Below are positions 62,448 through 64,000 of a stretch of 64,000 bases of DNA, piece after piece. The position numbers and the translations under genes were made by a program. The first letter of the stretch is position 1, and each line of letters starts with the position of its first letter. The stretch comes from CAWIMX01 sp963837345 (GTDB taxonomy: Bacteria > Acidobacteriota > Vicinamibacteria > Vicinamibacterales > CAVVIG01): contig CAWIMX010000001.1 in assembly GCA_963837345.1 (NCBI GenBank), forward strand, positions 3,038,001 through 3,102,000. Reading direction: 5' to 3'. Under the pieces are notes generated by a model. That model was not told the DNA's origin and made no database searches. It saw only the letters and a program-made list of their open reading frames with translations.

Positions 62448-62933
62448 ATGGACGACACGATGCTGACGCCGTCACGCCTGTGGAAGCAGATGAGCTCCGC
62501 TCAGCGGCTGCAGGCGGCGCTCGCATTCTGGCAGGACGACCAGGCGATCGACGATCACGTCCAGGCCGCCCTGGTGATTGCGCAGCAGAAGAAATTCCGC
62601 CCGAAGACGGTCATCGGCCTGGATCTCGACCGGAAGGCCAAGCACCTGGCCAGTCTGCCGACGCTGCCCGATTCACTCGCGGCGCGCACGCTGGTCGTCT
62701 ACCACCTCACGGCCAAGCGCCCGATGATGGGAGCCTTCCTCGACCTTCTGGGCATGGCCCACGAGAACGGCGTCATCGAGGACGACGAGGCGAGGCCGGA
62801 TCCCGCTCGGATCGCCGACGCGGTCGCTTCCCTCGACCGCCAGTTTCCTGCCGAGGATGTCTCGCTGTACCTGCGCACGCTCGTGAGTCAGGATCCCGAG
62901 ACGTGGGGCGCGCTCCGCGGGGTGCTCGTCTAG
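62448..62933 (+). CDS. Conserved-looking cytoplasmic protein of unknown function
   Basis: 161 residues, mostly helical and without signal or membrane segment. Recognisable blocks are S-S-A-Q-R-L-Q-A-A-L-A-F-W-Q-D-D-Q, Q-K-K-F-R-P-K-T-V-I-G-L-D and F-L-D-L-L-G-M-A-H-E-N-G-V-I-E-D. The I-A-Q-Q-K-K-F-R-P and L-A-S-L-P-x-L-P patterns suggest a ligand- or protein-binding helical bundle; no family is assigned. It overlaps the convergent kinase gene by 4 bp. Confidence 0.7.
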   Translation: MDDTMLTPSRLWKQMSSAQRLQAALAFWQDDQAIDDHVQAALVIAQQKKFRPKTVIGLDLDRKAKHLASLPTLPDSLAARTLVVYHLTAKRPMMGAFLDLLGMAHENGVIEDDEARPDPARIADAVASLDRQFPAEDVSLYLRTLVSQDPETWGALRGVLV

Positions 62934-64000
62934 GGCCGCGTGGCGGGCGGCTCGCTCAGGGGTAGCAGCACGTCGAACGTCGTGCCCTGATCCGGCGCCG
63001 ACGACACCGCCACCGAGCCGCCGGCCTCCTTGGCGATGCTGTAGACGATCGAGAGTCCGAGGCCGCTGCCCGTGGCGGGATTCTTCGTCGTGAAGAACGG
63101 CTCGAACAGGTGCGGCTGGAGCTCGGGAGCGATGCCCGGGCCGGTGTCGCGGACCGAGAGGCGCGCGTAGCGGCCAGGCTCGAGATTGGGGTACCGGCGC
63201 AGGGCGGTGGCGTCCAGGTGCACGCTCTCCACCGTGACGTCGATCGTTCCGCCCGCCGGCATGGCTTCGGCGGCGTTCACCACGAGGTTGAGGACCACTT
63301 GTTCGAGCTCGCCCGACTCGGCGAGGACGAACGGCGTTGGCCCGGGCGTGTGCAGCCGCAGCTCGATCCCGTCGCTCGTGAGCCGTTCGAGCATGAGCGT
63401 CATACCCGTGACGATCTCGTGGGCATCGAGCACTTGCGGCGCCTGCGTCGGGCGCCCGCTGAATGCCAGGAGTTTGCGGGTGAAGGTGGCGCCGCGCCCG
63501 GCGGCTTTGATGATCTCTTCCGCTTCGTCCCGGGCCGGGTGGTCGGGCGGCAGTCGCACCGACAGCAGATCGGCCGAGGCGAGGATGGCCGCCAGCACGT
63601 TGTTGAAGTCGTGGGCGACGCCGCGCGCCAGCAGGCCGATTGCCTCCATTTTCTGGGCCCGTCGCAGCTGCTGCTCGAGCGCCCGTCGGGCGGTCACGTC
63701 TTCGGCAATCACCTCGTAGCACACCTCCGGCTCGTCCTCGAACGCGACGCGTCGGGCCGTGAGGTGAACGATGAGCGAACTGCCGTCCTTGCGCCGCCAT
63801 CGCGCCTGGACCGAGATGGCGGAGCGCTGCGCGACCTGATCGACATAGCGGGCGCGATCCTCGGGATGCTCGTAGAAGTCCACCATGTTGCGCGACGTCA
63901 AATCGCCTGGCGAATCGTAGCCGAGCATCTGGGCGAACGCAGGGTTGGCGTCGAGAATGGTGCCGTCGGGCGTGGATCGAAAGATGCCGTAGGCGGCGCC
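62930..64000 (-). CDS. PAS-domain sensor histidine kinase, 5' end outside window
   Basis: A hybrid-sensor-style kinase truncated by the window edge. The frame remains open to 64000 with a PAS start (Y-G-I-F-R-S-T-P-D-G-T-I-L-D-A-N-P-A-F), and the PAS/PAC region ends E-V-C-Y-E-V-I-A-E-D-V-T. The phospho-acceptor His is in A-R-G-V-A-H-D-F-N-N-V-L-A-A-I. The ATPase domain shows N-L-V-V-N-A-A-E-A-M (N box), D-T-G-P-G-I (G1), F-E-P-F-F-T-T-K (F box) and G-S-G-L-G-L-S-I-V (G2). The H-D-F-N-N pattern is typical of NtrB-like kinases, which often act with sigma-54 or Fis-type regulators, or with a C-terminal receiver absent here. Confidence 0.93.
   Translation of the reverse strand, partial: GAAYGIFRSTPDGTILDANPAFAQMLGYDSPGDLTSRNMVDFYEHPEDRARYVDQVAQRSAISVQARWRRKDGSSLIVHLTARRVAFEDEPEVCYEVIAEDVTARRALEQQLRRAQKMEAIGLLARGVAHDFNNVLAAILASADLLSVRLPPDHPARDEAEEIIKAAGRGATFTRKLLAFSGRPTQAPQVLDAHEIVTGMTLMLERLTSDGIELRLHTPGPTPFVLAESGELEQVVLNLVVNAAEAMPAGGTIDVTVESVHLDATALRRYPNLEPGRYARLSVRDTGPGIAPELQPHLFEPFFTTKNPATGSGLGLSIVYSIAKEAGGSVAVSSAPDQGTTFDVLLPLSEPPATRP

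Overview
The window is a strongly GC-rich, gene-dense bacterial chromosome segment with almost no non-coding space; the longest gene-free stretch is about 220 bp (50268-50486). The organism has an outer membrane: lpxD, lpxB, an RND efflux set with a TolC-like channel, an MsbA-like ABC exporter and many signal peptides are present. It is probably aerobic or microaerobic, since a PQQ alcohol dehydrogenase, a diheme cytochrome, a heme/copper-monooxygenase-like protein and aconitase A are encoded. The gene mix (paired M16 peptidases, multiple secreted metallopeptidases, an M49-like lipoprotein, a c-heme plus PHM-like protein, DsbA fused to a SurA-type N-domain, GH15) resembles Acidobacteriota, most likely a Vicinamibacteria-type soil or sediment lineage. 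That assignment is inference from gene content; no rRNA or tRNA gene was recognised.

Layout. 1-8.9 kb (+): the lpxD end, a secreted protein, an active and an inactive M16 peptidase, lpxB, then a secreted trio around a matrixin-like protease. 9-22 kb: acnA-queG-yqgE, an M49-like lipoprotein, a response regulator with GGDEF and EAL, a copper-type P-ATPase, an M28 peptidase, and an MFS exporter on the minus strand. 22-34.9 kb: typA, a GH15 enzyme, a rhomboid protease, a repeat-flanked methyltransferase, then minus-strand DsbA-like and ABC exporter genes, three small secreted proteins, and a minus-strand HAD phosphatase with a WYL regulator. 34.9-41.3 kb: HlyD-RND-TolC efflux genes and a TauE/SafE permease. 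41.4-49.2 kb: a hydrolase, a GT-C-like membrane protein, an alcohol dehydrogenase with a proX-type editing protein, rmuC, CapA and an EF-hand membrane protein. 49.2-56.6 kb: an exported DapA-like aldolase, the cytochrome/monooxygenase-like pair, DAHP synthase, and the PQQ dehydrogenase with its cytochrome. 56.6-64 kb: a CoA-transferase and dienoyl-CoA-reductase-like SDR, a SprT/YgjP-type protein, small proteins, an AlgI/AlgJ-type O-acetylation pair and the end of a PAS histidine kinase.

Three signals run across the window. First, at least twelve genes have a TANNNT-like -10 hexamer only 5-8 nt before the start codon, which predicts frequent leaderless mRNAs. Second, many gene junctions carry short degenerate tandem repeats, some of which run into the C-terminus of the upstream protein. 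Third, apparent one-base insertions cluster in two zones (about 2.0-4.6 kb and 35.6-39.3 kb), where they break the M16 and HlyD/RND genes while neighbouring genes are clean. An assembly or consensus artefact is the default explanation for the third signal, but the clustering and direction bias deserve checking.
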